A stretch of DNA of 64,000 nucleotides from Dactylonectria macrodidyma. Lineage: Eukaryota; Ascomycota; Sordariomycetes; Hypocreales; Nectriaceae. The notes below the pieces were generated by a model. That model worked only from the letters and a program-made list of their open reading frames with translations, did not search any database and was not told where the DNA came from. Both the position numbers and the translations under genes were made by a program. Position 1 is the stretch's first letter, and each line of letters starts with the position of its first letter. This document shows positions 1 to 11,809 of this stretch, piece after piece. Where the stretch lies: the NCBI GenBank assembly GCA_020744425.1, contig JAGMUV010000017.1:744001-808000 (forward strand), written 5' to 3'.

Positions 1-443
1 AAGCGCCTGGAAGCTCGACACCTACCAGACATGCCTGGTGTACTTTGACATATTGGCCTTCCAATAATGGCCTGGTCTGGGTTGAGCTCTGAGGCACTGA
101 CCTGTTACCAGAAGAGGTCCGGTATTGTCACGCGTGTGCTTGATCTGTTTGCTCTCTGGCGGGATTCTTATCGGCGCATTTGGAGGCTATGAAATGGGTT
201 AGGTTTACAGGATAGACGCTATGATTGACTGCGGAGGTTATCACAAGTACGACAGACATAGTCGATCGAAGAGAGAAGGTAAGCTGTATTGACTGGTTTC
301 TTTCTATTCACTAGAAGTTGGGCGACTAGTCCTGTCCAGTGTCACTTTGACTTCGACACAACTTACCCCTCAACCATAGGCATGATCGGGAATAGACATC
401 GCCTTTGACTCATAATCAAGATCATCTGGGCGACAATCGCTCA
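1..443. other. Left edge, no gene seen
   Basis: No convincing coding region, repeat or RNA is seen before the tRNA. A partial gene cut by the window edge cannot be excluded, but no frame stays open over a useful length. Confidence 0.5.
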
Positions 444-538
444 GCCCGGGTAGCTCAATTGGCTAGAGCGTGCGGCTTTTACATTCAGTGACGAATGAGC
501 CTACCGCAAGGTTGAGGGTTCGACCCCCTCCTCGGGCG
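444..538 (+). tRNA. tRNA-Lys (anticodon TTT) with intron
   Basis: The cloverleaf can be drawn by eye. The acceptor GCCCGGG (444-450) pairs with CTCGGGC (531-537), with G538 as discriminator. The D-arm is GCTCAATTGGCTAGAGC. The anticodon stem TGCGG (471-475) pairs with CCGCA (504-508), and the T-arm is GAGGGTTCGACCCCCTC. The anticodon TTT lies at 478-480. A 21-nt intron (482-502) follows position 37, the canonical place for nuclear tRNA introns. No CCA is encoded, as expected in a eukaryote. The tRNA reads AAA lysine codons. Confidence 0.93.
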
Positions 539-545
539 AGTTTAA

Positions 546-552
546 TTTTTTT
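546..552 (+). terminator. Pol III terminator of tRNA-Lys
   Basis: A run of seven T starts 8 nt after the last tRNA base, the usual RNA polymerase III stop signal. Confidence 0.85.
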
Positions 553-3058
553 ACTTAGCTATTCGAGAAGAATACGCCTCTTGAGCAGTTAAGTGATGGT
601 CCTCCAGGCTGCCTAGGTTCCTGAGAGACTGTTAGAACTACACTACTACAGCAAATGGCGGGGACCTCCCTAAAAGTTCCGATTAACCACACCAACTGCA
701 CTTTTCGGCCATTAGTAAGTAGTATAAGTTCAAATAGCTAAGCAACCGTCCGATGGGTATAATGCGTAATATGGTACACCAGCACTTTTCATGGATGTAA
801 TTAGCCTAGCTGGATTTTCGTACATTTCGCTCGCGTGACCTGGGCTTACCAAAAGGGCTCAACCTGCACCCAACCGACCTAACACAAAACGATGGTATGC
901 TCCTAGCTTATTACTCACTCCCTACATCATCGCTCTGATCCCTGAGCTGTGTCGTTGCTTGTTGTGCTAACTCGTCATCCATCACTCTTGACATAAGCCG
1001 ACTTGTACAGCTCGACTGTTGTTGCAACGACTCGCAGAGTTCCTAGTACCTTGTCAGTACCAAGTTAGCATAATACATCTTTGTCAAAATTCCACGATAG
1101 ACAGCTCACTTGATGGGGGCCGGCTCATCTACCGTGACTCGCCGGGCACTCAATGGGACAGCTACAGGGAGGCAACCTATATCGATTACCCAGGTGAGTG
1201 GCCCGAGGTCGGTGGAATCATCGGAAGCAGGATTAAAGTTCTCGACTTGCTGGCGTTGGGCGAGAGGGGTCGAGATAAGCAACAGAAGATCGCCTCCCAA
1301 AATATACCTCCCAATTGCGGTCAAGCGTTGCTAACACAGTTTTATAGGCAAACCGTTCAACCTTTCCTAGTTGAATGAAGTACGAGGATCTCAAGGCGGG
1401 CGTGCTCAAGGTGGATCTTCTCCCGGAACTCAACCATCCAGCGGTCGCCACCTCCCGCGAGAACATCTGGAAGACTTTAAGCAGAGCTTACTGATCGGCA
1501 CTGCGCTTCTTATTAGCAACGGAGGGTGTATAGTGACCGACGAGTGGAACCATCTGCTTCCTGATTAAAAATTCACTCAGGTGGACGACTTCTTGCAACA
1601 GGTCTAGGGATCTAACTGAGTGCCTGAAATAAACTACCGAGGAATCAGGGTATATTATGTGTTGCAGAGAAGGAGAGATAAAGTGAATGTGGAAATCACC
1701 GTACCTGATCAACCCTTGTTGGGGACCTGCCCCCTTTGTGTGATTCTGGTTCTACTTCAGCCCTTGCCTCAGTCAAGCCCTGCCAAAGATACCTCGCCCT
1801 GTTCGCCCGCTCTTTTCGTAATACGTGATTTCAGATGTCGCCGCAAGATTATAGTGGCTTGCGGTCCGGTGATTCCCGTGTGGTAACTCCGGGCTGATGT
1901 GGTAACGAGCTACACCAGTTGAAACTCCGCATGCCACCGATATGTCACCACGGAAATTTGGTCTTATTAGAACTTAGCGTCCAGGTGATTGAGTCTTGAG
2001 AATAAAACCAGGTTGCCTAACAATATCTATGTGGCAGTGCGTCAGGATTAATTTAGAAACTTAAGGAGCAGCTTTCGCTGACCATGCAGGCCCATCCACG
2101 CTACTTAAATTGTTACCGGCCTTGATGGAACTTAATAATTAATAGCATTAAAGAAAGGGCATTAAAGCGTATTTATTGACTTCTAATTGGTGTTTGACCT
2201 ACGTACTCTGTCCTTGGTGGATTTCTAGATGTTGGGCCAACACCAATAGGGACATGATGCGACAACGAGATTGTTCCCACATTTTGGACTAGCGCAGTCG
2301 TACCCACCACCTTTCAAGACTTGTCACGAGGTTTGAGCAATAACCCTGTCTGACGAGACCATCTGACGCGTCGGAGGGCTAATTCCAATTCAAAACTTAG
2401 TCATCGCTTGGCTGGGAGGCTCTTTGCTTACATCCTAGCCACAATTGGGTTCCCGAGGAGTTCCGAGAAGACCATGTCAAAAATGTGGCTCCACAGGTTA
2501 GTAATGATAGAAGCGCTGGATGAGGTACAGGACCTTTTTGATTTCAGATATTCTCCAGATCGAACGGAATGGGGGCGAACGTAGGAGAGAATACGACCGG
2601 AGATACGAGACAGGAGCACTGCTAGAATGAGATCTTAAGGAAAGGCAACGCTAGATCGTTACCATTTAACACAAGCAAACCCGAACCAGAATTATCTCAA
2701 AGTCTTCACAACGCTACTCGCATTAGTGTAGATTGACTTAAGGTTGGGCTTTAAGGCTTCAATATTTAAGTTCTGTCAGGCACACGACATTGGAGTGGCG
2801 CAGTGGCAGCTTCAACTCCCAGCCCCAGTTTCAAACAAGGATATGGAGGAACGAGAACGAGAACGACAACAATTAATTAAACCCCCCTTAGCTCTTCCAA
2901 CCACAAGAAACTAGACTAAAGTTTAAAAAAACACCAGCGCAAGAAATATATATCCCAGCCTACTGGCTTTAAGACAGATACTGCTTCTTCTGCTTGATAT
3001 CCTCATACCTAGCAATCACACTTTTCTACACATCCAAACATCCATTTCCCAGCTAATA
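553..3058. other. 2.5-kb gene-poor stretch
   Basis: Only short open frames occur, none with a recognisable product. One at 1019-1378 (119 codons) lacks codon bias and family resemblance. The last 110 bases form the promoter of the FMN dehydrogenase gene, with a TATATAT box at 2947-2953. No transposon termini were found. Confidence 0.5.
2947..2953 (+). promoter_or_regulatory. Probable TATA box of the FMN dehydrogenase gene
   Basis: TATATAT lies 106 bases upstream of the chosen ATG at 3059, a typical spacing for a TATA-containing fungal promoter. This is assigned by position only. Confidence 0.4.
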
Positions 3059-4399
3059 ATGCGCTCATTGAATTTGTTACTCTTTTCTTCGATGAGCCTG
3101 GCTGCTCGTCCCTTTCTTAATGAACCAGACACGGGGTTGGTGCTCATAATACGCACAAAATAGCACATCATCTGACAAGAGTACAGCATCGAAGAGGCTC
3201 TTCCGTTGAAGAATGGCTCGCTCCCGCCGCTTGATCGATTACTCGGGCTTCCCGACTTTGACTACGTGGCAAGACACGTCATGGGCCCTTCGGAATATGG
3301 TTATGTCCGTCACGGGGCTGGAAGCGAGGGATCCTACCGAAATAACTTGGAAGCTTTCAGTTCCTTCCGCTTCCGTCCCCGTGTAATGGTCGACATTACC
3401 GATATTGATGCCAGTCTAAAGTAAGGCACATACAGGAAAGGATCTGAATATTCGCTTACTGTTAACATAGCACATCGATCTTAGGACGAGAATTTGCGGC
3501 TCCGTTCTTTATCAGTCCGTTTGCCTCGGCGGGACTCGCAAATGAAGTCGCAGAACGAGGTCTGGTAGAGGCTGCAGGAAATCACGATCTTCTCTACATT
3601 GTAGGACTCTATGAGTTGCATTTTATATAGTTAGTATTGTGGCTGACTGGAAAACAGGCTTCTCAAACATCTTCTCTTTCTATGGAAGAAATTGCTGCAT
3701 CCAAGCGGAATGCAAGCCAGGTCATTTGGCAACAGGTACGCCTCAACCCGCGAGGGGCATCCACTATTTAACACAAACTAGGTGTCTCTATCAAGCCTTG
3801 ACAGTGACTCGCCTCGCAAGTTGTTCAAACAGATCGAGAAAGCCGGAATGAAAGCCATCGTACTCACTGTCGATTCAGCGGGAGACAGAACCGGTTACCG
3901 CCCGCGCAGACTCCTTCCGGACACGAATATTAGCCGCGATCCCCGATATACATTCATGACATGGAAGTACTACAAGCAGCTTCAGAAGATGACTCGGCTC
4001 CCGATCATTCCGAAGGGCATCCAAACGGTCGAGGATGCACGCAAGGCAATTCAGATCGGTGCTCCGGCAATATTCTTGTCCAACCATGGTGCCCGTTCTG
4101 TGGATGGATCTCCATCTCCAGTGGAAATTGCGTGGGAGATCTACCAAAAGGATCCAAACATTTTCAAGGAAATCGAAGTGTATGCTGACGGAGGCGTTCG
4201 TTACGGAACGGACGTTCTTAAGCTGCTCGCACTGGGCGTCAGAGCCGTTGGACTCGGGCGCCCGTTCTTTTACGCGAATCTATATGGCACCGAGGGGGTC
4301 GACAAGGCGATGACTCTTCTTACCCGAGAGATCACAAGTGCTGGAGCTAATATTGGCTTGTCAGATATTCAGGATATCGATCCTTCCTATGTACGTTGA
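3059..4399 (+). CDS. FMN-dependent alpha-hydroxyacid dehydrogenase, secreted-type
   Basis: Five exons: 3059-3135, 3187-3420, 3471-3600, 3658-3735, 3782-4399, giving 378 residues. This is a member of the glycolate oxidase / L-lactate dehydrogenase (flavocytochrome b2 core) TIM-barrel family, which oxidises 2-hydroxyacids to 2-oxoacids. Visible family blocks are LPPLDRLLGLPDFDYVARHV, RHGAGSEGSYRNN, RFRPRVMVDITDID, PIIPKGI (FMN-binding lysine), the catalytic-histidine block SNHGAR (usually SNHGGR), and YADGGVRYGTDVLKLLALG for FMN phosphate. The first residues (MRSLNLLLFSSMSLAA) look like a signal peptide, so there is no cytochrome b5 domain and the protein may be secreted. Intron 1 has a weak donor (GTTGGT) but restores the family's DTG-I/L-EE reading. 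Substrate is unknown. The SNHGGR to SNHGAR change sits beside the active site and may alter specificity. Confidence 0.85.
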
Positions 4400-6093
4400 A
4401 AAGGCGTTCATCTTGAATAACCTATGCTAACTAGACTCAGCTCCAGTTGACTTCTAACCAATGGGGTATTTAGGTGTAGCATCTATAAGCTGTCTCCTGT
4501 GAAAATCAGTAGTCGGGTATTTCATCCTCACACAAAGACCTCATTTGTAGCTGGAGTTCGACATAGGCTGATGAATTTTCAAGCTTATCTAGCCCCTCAC
4601 TGATCTCACCTTTCCTATCTTACGCTGCTTGCCAGTCACAGTCATGTATTAGTAGTTGATTTAGATGGTCAATACTTTCAGTTCATCACTATCTCATGCA
4701 CAGGAACAACAATTCAACCTAGTCGAACCTAAGATCCAACATGGCGCGGCGGATAACACTCACCGCCTTTGTAAGCAAAAACGTAAGAATACAGTTTAGC
4801 GGAAGGAGTAAAAACGAAATTCAGAGAGACACGTAATGACGCTTCAGCAGCAAACATAAGCCTGTACCTATCCTTCAGCATGATATTTACCGCTCCGATG
4901 ATGATATATGGTTATCGTGTCCCATTTGTATGCCTGCAAGTGTCTTCGGGCCGCAAGGTACTGCGATCTTGCGACTTGTACAGGAGGGTCTGCAGATAAA
5001 GGGAAGCCAATATATATGTATTGGTGAATAGAACCTTGATGGAAGCGATTCTAGAAATCGGGGCGTGCTGTTTGAGGAAGAGGAGTCACATCTGAGTGTC
5101 ACGCCTTACCATTTGCACTGATTGTAGCTTGCGTTGGCGCTGCAAAAGAGTTTCTCCAAAGGGAAATAGATATACCCGGATACTTATAGCGCTGATTGTT
5201 TCAGACACACCTGTCGGGTAACCTGCAACTTATAGAGGAGCCCCGAAAGTTCCATGTCTGAGATCTGATACATCCTCAACACATCCGGTCTAGCACTTCG
5301 AGATTATGTTGAGCAAAATTACACCGCTGCTCTTTGTTGAGACGGCACTTATGCGATGCCACATTCTTCGGTGCCCAAGGAGACTTAGTTTCAAGGGTGG
5401 AGGGCGCGCCATGGTCTTCTTCCAAGGTTTGTTAGATACATGAGGGAATGACAAGTCACACACTTCTCCCTGTAAGCGAGATGAAGAAAACCCAACTGTG
5501 CAAGGTCTCGGAAGGTGACTGAGTCGGAGGTCTTGCCCCCACGCGAGGCTCCCGGTGCAGGCAGATCATCTGAGAAGAATACGCGTATTGAATTCGTTTA
5601 GCCCCATGACTCGGAATTTGACCGAGTAGACTCCGGGGCTGACAGATTATGAAGAATACGTGTCATGGATGCGTTTGCCCCCATAGTTCGGGCTTTGACC
5701 GAGTCGACTCTTGTGCCAGATAGGGATTTGGAAACCCGACTCGTCACCGCGTGCAGTAGACCTAAAATTGGTTTGAAATCATAGTTTCGTTGGGCTGAGG
5801 TCCTAAGCTCAACAAGGTGGCCAAGCTGCCGGTGGGCTTCTTATTGCGTCTTTTGCCACACTCCTCAGAAATTTCAAATGCAGAGAAGACAGTAGCGTAT
5901 AATCAAGGTCTAGTCTTGTGTCCAGTCTGATTGCTGCCAATCAAGGACAACATCCGAGCCTGCGACTCTGGGTCAACCAAGGAGTGTTTGTGAAGATAGC
6001 ATCATTCTCTTCCAGAAACTTCAGTTACCCAATCATTTGACGAATCTAGAAAGTGCAATAGTACAAAACAAGAACTGCAGATGCAGCAATATT
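4400..6093. other. Intergenic, with a 77-bp degenerate tandem repeat
   Basis: No coding region is supported. The only structure seen is the tandem repeat at about 5574-5727 (listed separately). The rest is unremarkable in composition. Confidence 0.5.
5574..5727. repeat. Two degenerate 77-bp tandem units with CGG-N7-CCG palindromes
   Basis: Units start GAAGAATACG at 5574 and 5651. Both contain GTTT-GCCCC followed by TCGG, seven bases, CCGA. In unit 1 the palindrome is ACTCGG-N7-CCGAGT; in unit 2 only its core remains. A further partial unit seems to precede 5574, with a matching GGTGCAGGCAGAT end. CGG-N7-CCG is the half-site arrangement bound by dimeric Zn2Cys6 regulators. No promoter is obviously served, since the nearest gene (6094) ends here. 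Confidence 0.55.
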
Positions 6094-7086
6094 TCAAGCC
6101 ATCCACAGATCCTCGGCGTTCCCGCGAAACAAACGCTCGACAAGATGCTCATCATTACCACACCAGTCCAGCACATCTTTAGTCCAAGGTCTAATGTCAA
6201 GCCCTTCGAATCTAGTATGCGGCCAATCAGTCGCAAAGACAAGTCTACTCTTTCCAAACAAACGAATGAGCTCCTTGGCCACGGGTTCAACATGACTGTA
6301 GTCCCGCGCATTGGTCAGGCGATAGGGCGCTGAGAGCTTCACAAATGTATTCTCGCCCTGCAGGAGGTTGACAAGTGACTTGAATCCTCGAATGGTGTAT
6401 GGATCGCTTGTCAAGGTAGCTGGTAGAGATGGATGGCCCATGTGGTCAAAGCAAATCCGGACAGGGAGCTCTGCTATAAACGTCTCGAGGGCTGCGATCG
6501 TGGCCATTGGGACGAAGAGTTGAATCGCCCAGTCAAATTGTTTGCAATCTTCAACGTATCTAAGCAGCAACGCCTTTAACTTTTCCTTGTCCGGCGAAAC
6601 GTCCAAAGAGGAAAAGTTGACACGGACGGCTCTCACGCCGAGATCATGCCACTCTTGAAGGACACTGAGCGGCACCGTCTGCGGCTCGAAGCTGACGACG
6701 GCGCGTCCGCGTTTCGGACCAAGCTTTCGGAGAGCATCCAGCACGCAGGAGTTGTCGAACCCGTAGATCGATGGCTGGACAATGACCATGTTGTCGATGC
6801 CAACGGAGTGCTGGAAAGACTCGGCCTGATCTAGACAGTATCTGCTTGGACGATAGAGAGCTCTGTCGGATAGAGGGTATGCCGACGTATCGAGAATATG
6901 CATGTGTGAGTCCCATGCGCCCCGAGGAATGCGATGTCGTAGGCTCAACGTCGGGCGTTTACGTGATTTCGTGGGGGGATTGTCGTATAGTTTGTGAACA
7001 GAGGATTCGATGGGAGACTGAATCCCAGGCATGTCGTTCAGCGACCGAGCGGTCAGATGTGCGGGTTCAGGGTTGCTCAGCATCAT
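6094..7086 (-). CDS. Amidohydrolase-2 family lactonase/hydrolase
   Basis: Single exon, 330 residues from the first of two adjacent ATGs (7086). The frame is open further upstream, but that part has no family resemblance. The TIM-barrel metal-dependent hydrolase fold is shown by WDSHMHIL (HxH near residues 61-63), FDHMGHPSLP and, near the C-terminus, FATDWPHTRF with the conserved Asp. This is the group containing 2-pyrone-4,6-dicarboxylate lactonase and sugar-acid lactonases, which open lactone rings in the cytosol. The gene is divergent from the sugar/quinate-type transporter at 7694, with 607 bp between the starts. The pair could take up and open a lactone or acid, which is inference. The N-terminal 50 residues are unlike the family and may be unstructured; a later start at M19 is possible. 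Confidence 0.8.
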   Translation of the reverse strand: MMLSNPEPAHLTARSLNDMPGIQSPIESSVHKLYDNPPTKSRKRPTLSLRHRIPRGAWDSHMHILDTSAYPLSDRALYRPSRYCLDQAESFQHSVGIDNMVIVQPSIYGFDNSCVLDALRKLGPKRGRAVVSFEPQTVPLSVLQEWHDLGVRAVRVNFSSLDVSPDKEKLKALLLRYVEDCKQFDWAIQLFVPMATIAALETFIAELPVRICFDHMGHPSLPATLTSDPYTIRGFKSLVNLLQGENTFVKLSAPYRLTNARDYSHVEPVAKELIRLFGKSRLVFATDWPHTRFEGLDIRPWTKDVLDWCGNDEHLVERLFRGNAEDLWMA

Positions 7087-7693
7087 CGTGATAAAGGAAT
7101 AGAGGAGACGCCTTTGAGATGAGAACAGACGGAGCAACAACAATGAAGGAAGAGAGAACTTGCTTGACACAAGAAACGTAGACGGACAGAGCTGGATTGG
7201 GATGACATGGGATAGGAACCCTCCCGTCATTTTTCCAAAGGAAAAGTTTTTACCAGGCCAGTTCCATCGCATCGAAAAGACTAGCAATGTGAGTCTGCCG
7301 ATTATGCGAAACCGAGCAAAGTCATAGGTCCGATGCTGAGTCGTGTACGCTCGGCAAACTTCCGAAGTGTGGTTTATCCGTCTAGAATTGCATACATCGG
7401 AGTTCTCCCGAGTCCTAGCTTCCCGCAATGGGTGCAACCTTGCTAACTTGATTGGCTCCTTGGTTCCTCACCTTCCCCACTCTATTGGGAATCCGTAAAA
7501 TAGTACGGTGAACGTAGGGTGCGGGGAAATCATGGGGCAAATTGCTGAAGGAGTTGTTGTTAAAGAAGTTGCTGGGCGGATAAGGGATGGATAAAAGGCT
7601 GCTCGACATCCCCGAGATTTGGGATTCAATCCAAGCAAGCATTCCTCCAACCTCACTTTTTCCACAGCCTTCATCTCATCTAGAGAAGCTAAA
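7087..7693. promoter_or_regulatory. Divergent promoter region, hydrolase/transporter
   Basis: These 607 bases separate the starts of the amidohydrolase (minus) and the MFS transporter (plus) and must hold both promoters. No clear binding-site palindrome was identified by eye. Confidence 0.55.
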
Positions 7694-9347
7694 ATGGCAA
7701 AACTCAATCTCTATTACACCTTTACAATCATCATAATCGCATGCGGATCTATTCCCAAAGGTACCGGAGCCTGTTCAACCACCAACTTGCATATGCCATG
7801 ACTGACCACAACAAGGCTACGATGAGGGAGGCTTCAGCGCATCCGTCGGCTTGAGCTCCTTCAAGCAGGACTTCGGTCTCCTCCCAAATCTCTGGGAGGA
7901 CGATCCAGCAGGATTAGCTAGCCGCAAGGCCAACATCTCATCCTTTGCTGTCTTAGGCGCTGCCTTTGGTTCGCTGCTAGCGCTGACGCTCATCGATCGC
8001 CTTGGCCGACTGCGTACATGGCAACTCGCCGTTCTGGTCTGGGCGACCGGCACTCTGACCCAGATCTTCTCGTCTGGTATACTCGGGCTGATTCTCTTCG
8101 CTCGCATCTGGAGTGGCCTTGGTGCTGGTGCTCTTACTGTTGTTGCTCCGCTGTACCTTTCCGAGATAGCGCCCGCCAAGTCCCGCGGCATGGTTGTGAG
8201 CATTTACATGGTTGTTCTCTTATCCCTCCTCACCGCTGGTCAGTGCCTCCAGAAACCCCATGATTGAAATCGACTGACAGGTATGCAATTAGGCTTCTTC
8301 ATTAACTATGCCGCGAATGCTCTCCTACCATCTACTACAATGCAATATCGTCTCGTACAATCCATCCCGCTGATCCCAGTTGGCTTGGCCTTCCTGGGGT
8401 CTCTCTTCCTATCCGACACACCTCGATGGCTGGCTTCGAAGGATCGAATGGAAGAAGCCCTGGTTGCACTGGAGAAGCTTCGAGGCTACAAGAACAACGA
8501 CAATAATCCCATTGCTGAATTTGAAGAGATTCAGCTGCAAATGCGCGAGAAACATCAAGCACTTGCCGATACCTCCATGTGGACTATCTTCAAGGAGATT
8601 ATTACCACGCCAACCTACCGCAAACGCTTCCTCCTTGGTGCCACCATGCAAACTGTAGCTCAGTGGTCTGGTGGCAATGGTATCACCTATTACATCCCCG
8701 AGATCTTCCAGTATGCTGGTGTCAAAGGGGAGAACACTTCTCTTATCACAAGCGGAGTCTATGGCGTGGTGAAACTCGTCTTCACCATGATTTTCACGTG
8801 GGGTCTAGTCGATATCTTTGGCCGTCGACGTTGCTTTTGCATGGGGCTGTTCCTCCAATGTGCTACACATGTGTACATGTCTGTGTACATGGGTTTATGG
8901 AGAGAGACTGAAAACAAAGCTGCTTCCGACGCCGCCATCGCGTCTGTCTTTGTCTACGCAGTTGGGTGGTCTATCGGCCTTTGCACGGTGCAGTATCTTT
9001 ATGGCACTGAAATCTACCCAACGCGGATCCGAGGCGCCTGTTATGCCACCAACATGGCGCTACACTGGTTCTTCCAGTTTGCTGTCGTCCGCGTCACGCC
9101 CAACATGTTTGTGAGCTTGAACATTTGGGGAGCATACGTTTTCTGGGCAGGTGTATGTGCGGTTGGCTTGATAGTCTTAGGACTTTGGGCACCTGAGACC
9201 AAGGGAATCCCCATGGAGCGTATGGAGGAGCTATTCTCGGGGCCGTGGTACATGGGATGGAAAGCTCAAGTTGAGGATGTCACCGAGGGAGCCGATCGAA
9301 CCAGTCTCGAAGACAAAGTTCGCACAGAGTTTCGCGAGAATGCCTAG
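7694..9347 (+). CDS. MFS sugar/quinate-type transporter
   Basis: Three exons: 7694-7760, 7816-8238, 8281-9347; 518 residues. It is a proton-coupled sugar porter of the quinate permease-like branch. Signatures in order are SIPKGYDEGGF at the end of TM1, DRLGRLR between TM2 and TM3, RIWSGLGAGALTVVAPLYLS, SEIAPAKSRG, DTPRWLASKDR (the PESPRWL motif), QWSGGNGITYYIPEIF in TM7, FGRRRC, YGTEIYPTRIRG and APETKG after TM12. Length and twelve-span layout fit the family. Intron 1 splits the conserved Lys-Gly before YDEGG, and its acceptor is AAG. Plasma membrane; the substrate cannot be read from sequence. Paired head-to-head with the amidohydrolase gene. Confidence 0.9.
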
Positions 9348-10248
9348 ATTGTAACCTGAGTTGAAGCTACCCTAGAGTGGTAATGACGTCACATTCGAGC
9401 AGGGATTTGTTATGCAAATAGCCATCCATCCATTTACTCTTCCCATTTACTCCAGGTCCGATCATATGATGGATGTCTGTGGATAGATGAGTTAATCTGG
9501 ACTGCTGACTGGTTGGCGGTCATCGGTGGGAAGCCTGTTGATGTTTGGTGTGGTAGCATTTTCATGGTGTCAAGTGCAGCTGTGAATGCGGGGTGGATGA
9601 ACTTGCTCTTAATCATCACCGAACTCTTTCACTTGTTCCTAATCAAGTGCGTAAAATCATGCAGAGGTGCGGGAAACTCCAGAAATCTTGTCCCTTTGTC
9701 TTATTCCTCGGGGGGATCCGTGTCCACTGAAGCCGTTGCCCCAAACCTGTTGGCCGCCCCTTGTAAGCTGCGGCCTGGCTTTCTCAAAAGTCCTTCTTAG
9801 CGGCTCTGCATGGGGTTCCTCGAAGCCATCATTGGACCGAGCTCATAGCTCTCAACTCTGAACGCAATGCAATGCGGAGGAAGATAACGCAAGGGCATTG
9901 GCCGCCGGCTATCTTGACCCATGGCACGCGACCTGTTGCTGGATTCGGAAAAGTCCAACAAGGAATGATGATTGATTCATGGGGGATTTTTGTAAAGGCA
10001 CCGGATTTCGGAGGCCACCGCTCTTCGCCAAGACGCCAAAGTCGATCTTATCGCGGAGGCGGCCCTGGACTCGACACGGACATTTGCCTACTTGGGAAGG
10101 AGCATCGACAGATTGCGATATGATCATCCAGAGGTTGCATGGGGAAAAGTCAGCTATACAATCTCCGCGTATTGTCAAAAAGTCGCGGATCCCGCCCTCT
10201 TATTCTAGAGGGACACGATCAGTTTACTCCTCTGTCTGTCGATTCAAG
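9348..10248. other. Intergenic between transporter and SurE-like gene
   Basis: Short frames only. It holds the transporter's 3' region and the promoter of the phosphatase gene. No repeat or RNA was recognised. Confidence 0.5.
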
Positions 10249-11373
10249 ATGCGTCTGTCCAGTCTCCTAACCGTTGCGTCCGCTCTTGTCGCGTCCACTG
10301 ACGCTCTCAACATCTTGTTAAACAATGACGATGGGTTTGGATCGGGAAACCTGCGCGAGCTGTATCGCTTGCTGAAGGGCGAAGGACACGACGGTGCGTA
10401 ATTGCATGCATCTTGGAGAATGAACCTTTATTGATCGTTGGCTGCAGTGTGGATTGTCGCGCCCGCAACGAAGCAGAGTGGTCAGGGAGGACGATCTGAT
10501 TTCACAACGCAGGGCAACCTGACTGGCCCGTCGCAGTACGATCTCATCCCAGCGGGCGAACCATCTGTATGTACAATGAAGAAGTAATGGCAGACAAGAC
10601 ATGGTCACTTACGATTCTCACCAGGTTGGCACCGATCCCAATGATAGCCACATCTGGTACTACAACGGCACACCAGCCGCATGCACTTTCGTCGCTCTCG
10701 ACTACGTCCTTCCCAAGTTTGCCGACTTCAAGGTCCCTGATTTGGTATTGACTGGGCCCAACTACGGAACCAACCTCGGCCCGTTCGTTTGGACGCTTTC
10801 CGGAACTGCTGGCGCCGCGTAAGGGGCATTAATTCTGTGTTTACTGTCCTTGACTAACTCGGAACTAGATATGCTGCGACGCACCGAAGCATCCCCGCTA
10901 TCGCCCTGTCCGCGAGCAACGCCGAGATCCCCTACTTTGAGATCAAGAACAAGACGAACCCTGCTACTTGGGCCGCCGAGGTGTCTCTCAAGGTCGTCAA
11001 CACCTTCATCAACAGCGCGTCCGCCGGAGGTCCCATCCTGCCGCTCGGTTACGGCGTTACCGTCAACATCCCGCCGCTAACGGGTAACAACAAGAAGCTC
11101 AAGTATGTGCAGACGCGCATGACGGGCAACGCCCATGTAAATGAGGCTGTGTTGGACTCATCCAAGGGCACATTTACCTGGGCCAACATCAAGCCGTATG
11201 CGGCGGGCGTGAATACCTGCGTCAACGGCGACTGCTCTATGCTCGGAGAGACGTATGTCGTGGAGAATGGCGGTGTCTCTATTTCGCTGTACACGATTGA
11301 TTACACGGCTCCCACGACGGAAAAGACGGAGAGTATCATGAAGAGACTCACTAAACTTGCCACAGGGTATTAA
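10249..11373 (+). CDS. Secreted SurE-like acid phosphatase/nucleotidase
   Basis: Four exons: 10249-10393, 10448-10566, 10625-10818, 10869-11373; 320 residues. Residues 1-19 form a signal peptide (MRLSSLLTVASALVASTDA). The SurE hallmark follows at once: NILLNNDDGFGSGN, whose paired Asp (27-28) bind the catalytic metal. Then come GHDVWIVAPATKQSGQGG (SurE SG-x-G loop), the conserved GTPAACTFVAL, and VLTGPNYGTNLG. The family removes phosphate from nucleotides or other small phosphoesters. Fungal secreted versions are usually annotated as acid phosphatases. The C-terminal part (NTCVNGDCSMLGE) has cysteines suitable for a disulfide. All introns are GT-AG and keep frame. Confidence 0.88.
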
Positions 11374-11809
11374 ACTCTAATTGATGGGGAAGGCATGTTG
11401 CTTTGAGCCTATTGGCGCCTTTGATCACGTAAATATTCAATCGGATACTGCTACTTGGGCACTGACAGTGTTCTTAAATAGAGGTATCCACCTTATTAAA
11501 TATCAGCACTTGAAAGTCATGTTTTTGCGCTAAATTAATGGACAAATGTCCGTGATACTATTTGTATAATGAAAGGTCGATGCTCCCCTCACTAAAGTGA
11601 TGTCATCAATTTGCTGGGTCAAGCCTTACGTCAGTCAGAATGTGGGGGATTCGGCTTCTTGAATCGATAGCCGACAACCGAAGTCGGCTATTTGCTCCAT
11701 ATCAAGACGCCCACGCGTGCCTCATTTCGACATCAAAGGTCTCGAAATCAAGCCGTAAACAACAACATCACGCCGCGTTGAGCAGCCCCAGAGCGCTAAA
11801 AACGTGAAG
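11374..11809. other. Intergenic, promoter of the ligase beta gene
   Basis: No gene seen. It contains the 3' end of the phosphatase gene and the upstream region of the next gene. GACTTCGGTTGTC-like imperfect palindromes near 11660-11690 are weak. Confidence 0.45.

Noticed and set aside
1019..1378. 119-codon open frame near the left end
   Set aside because: No recognisable domain or codon preference, overlapped by other open frames; likely chance.
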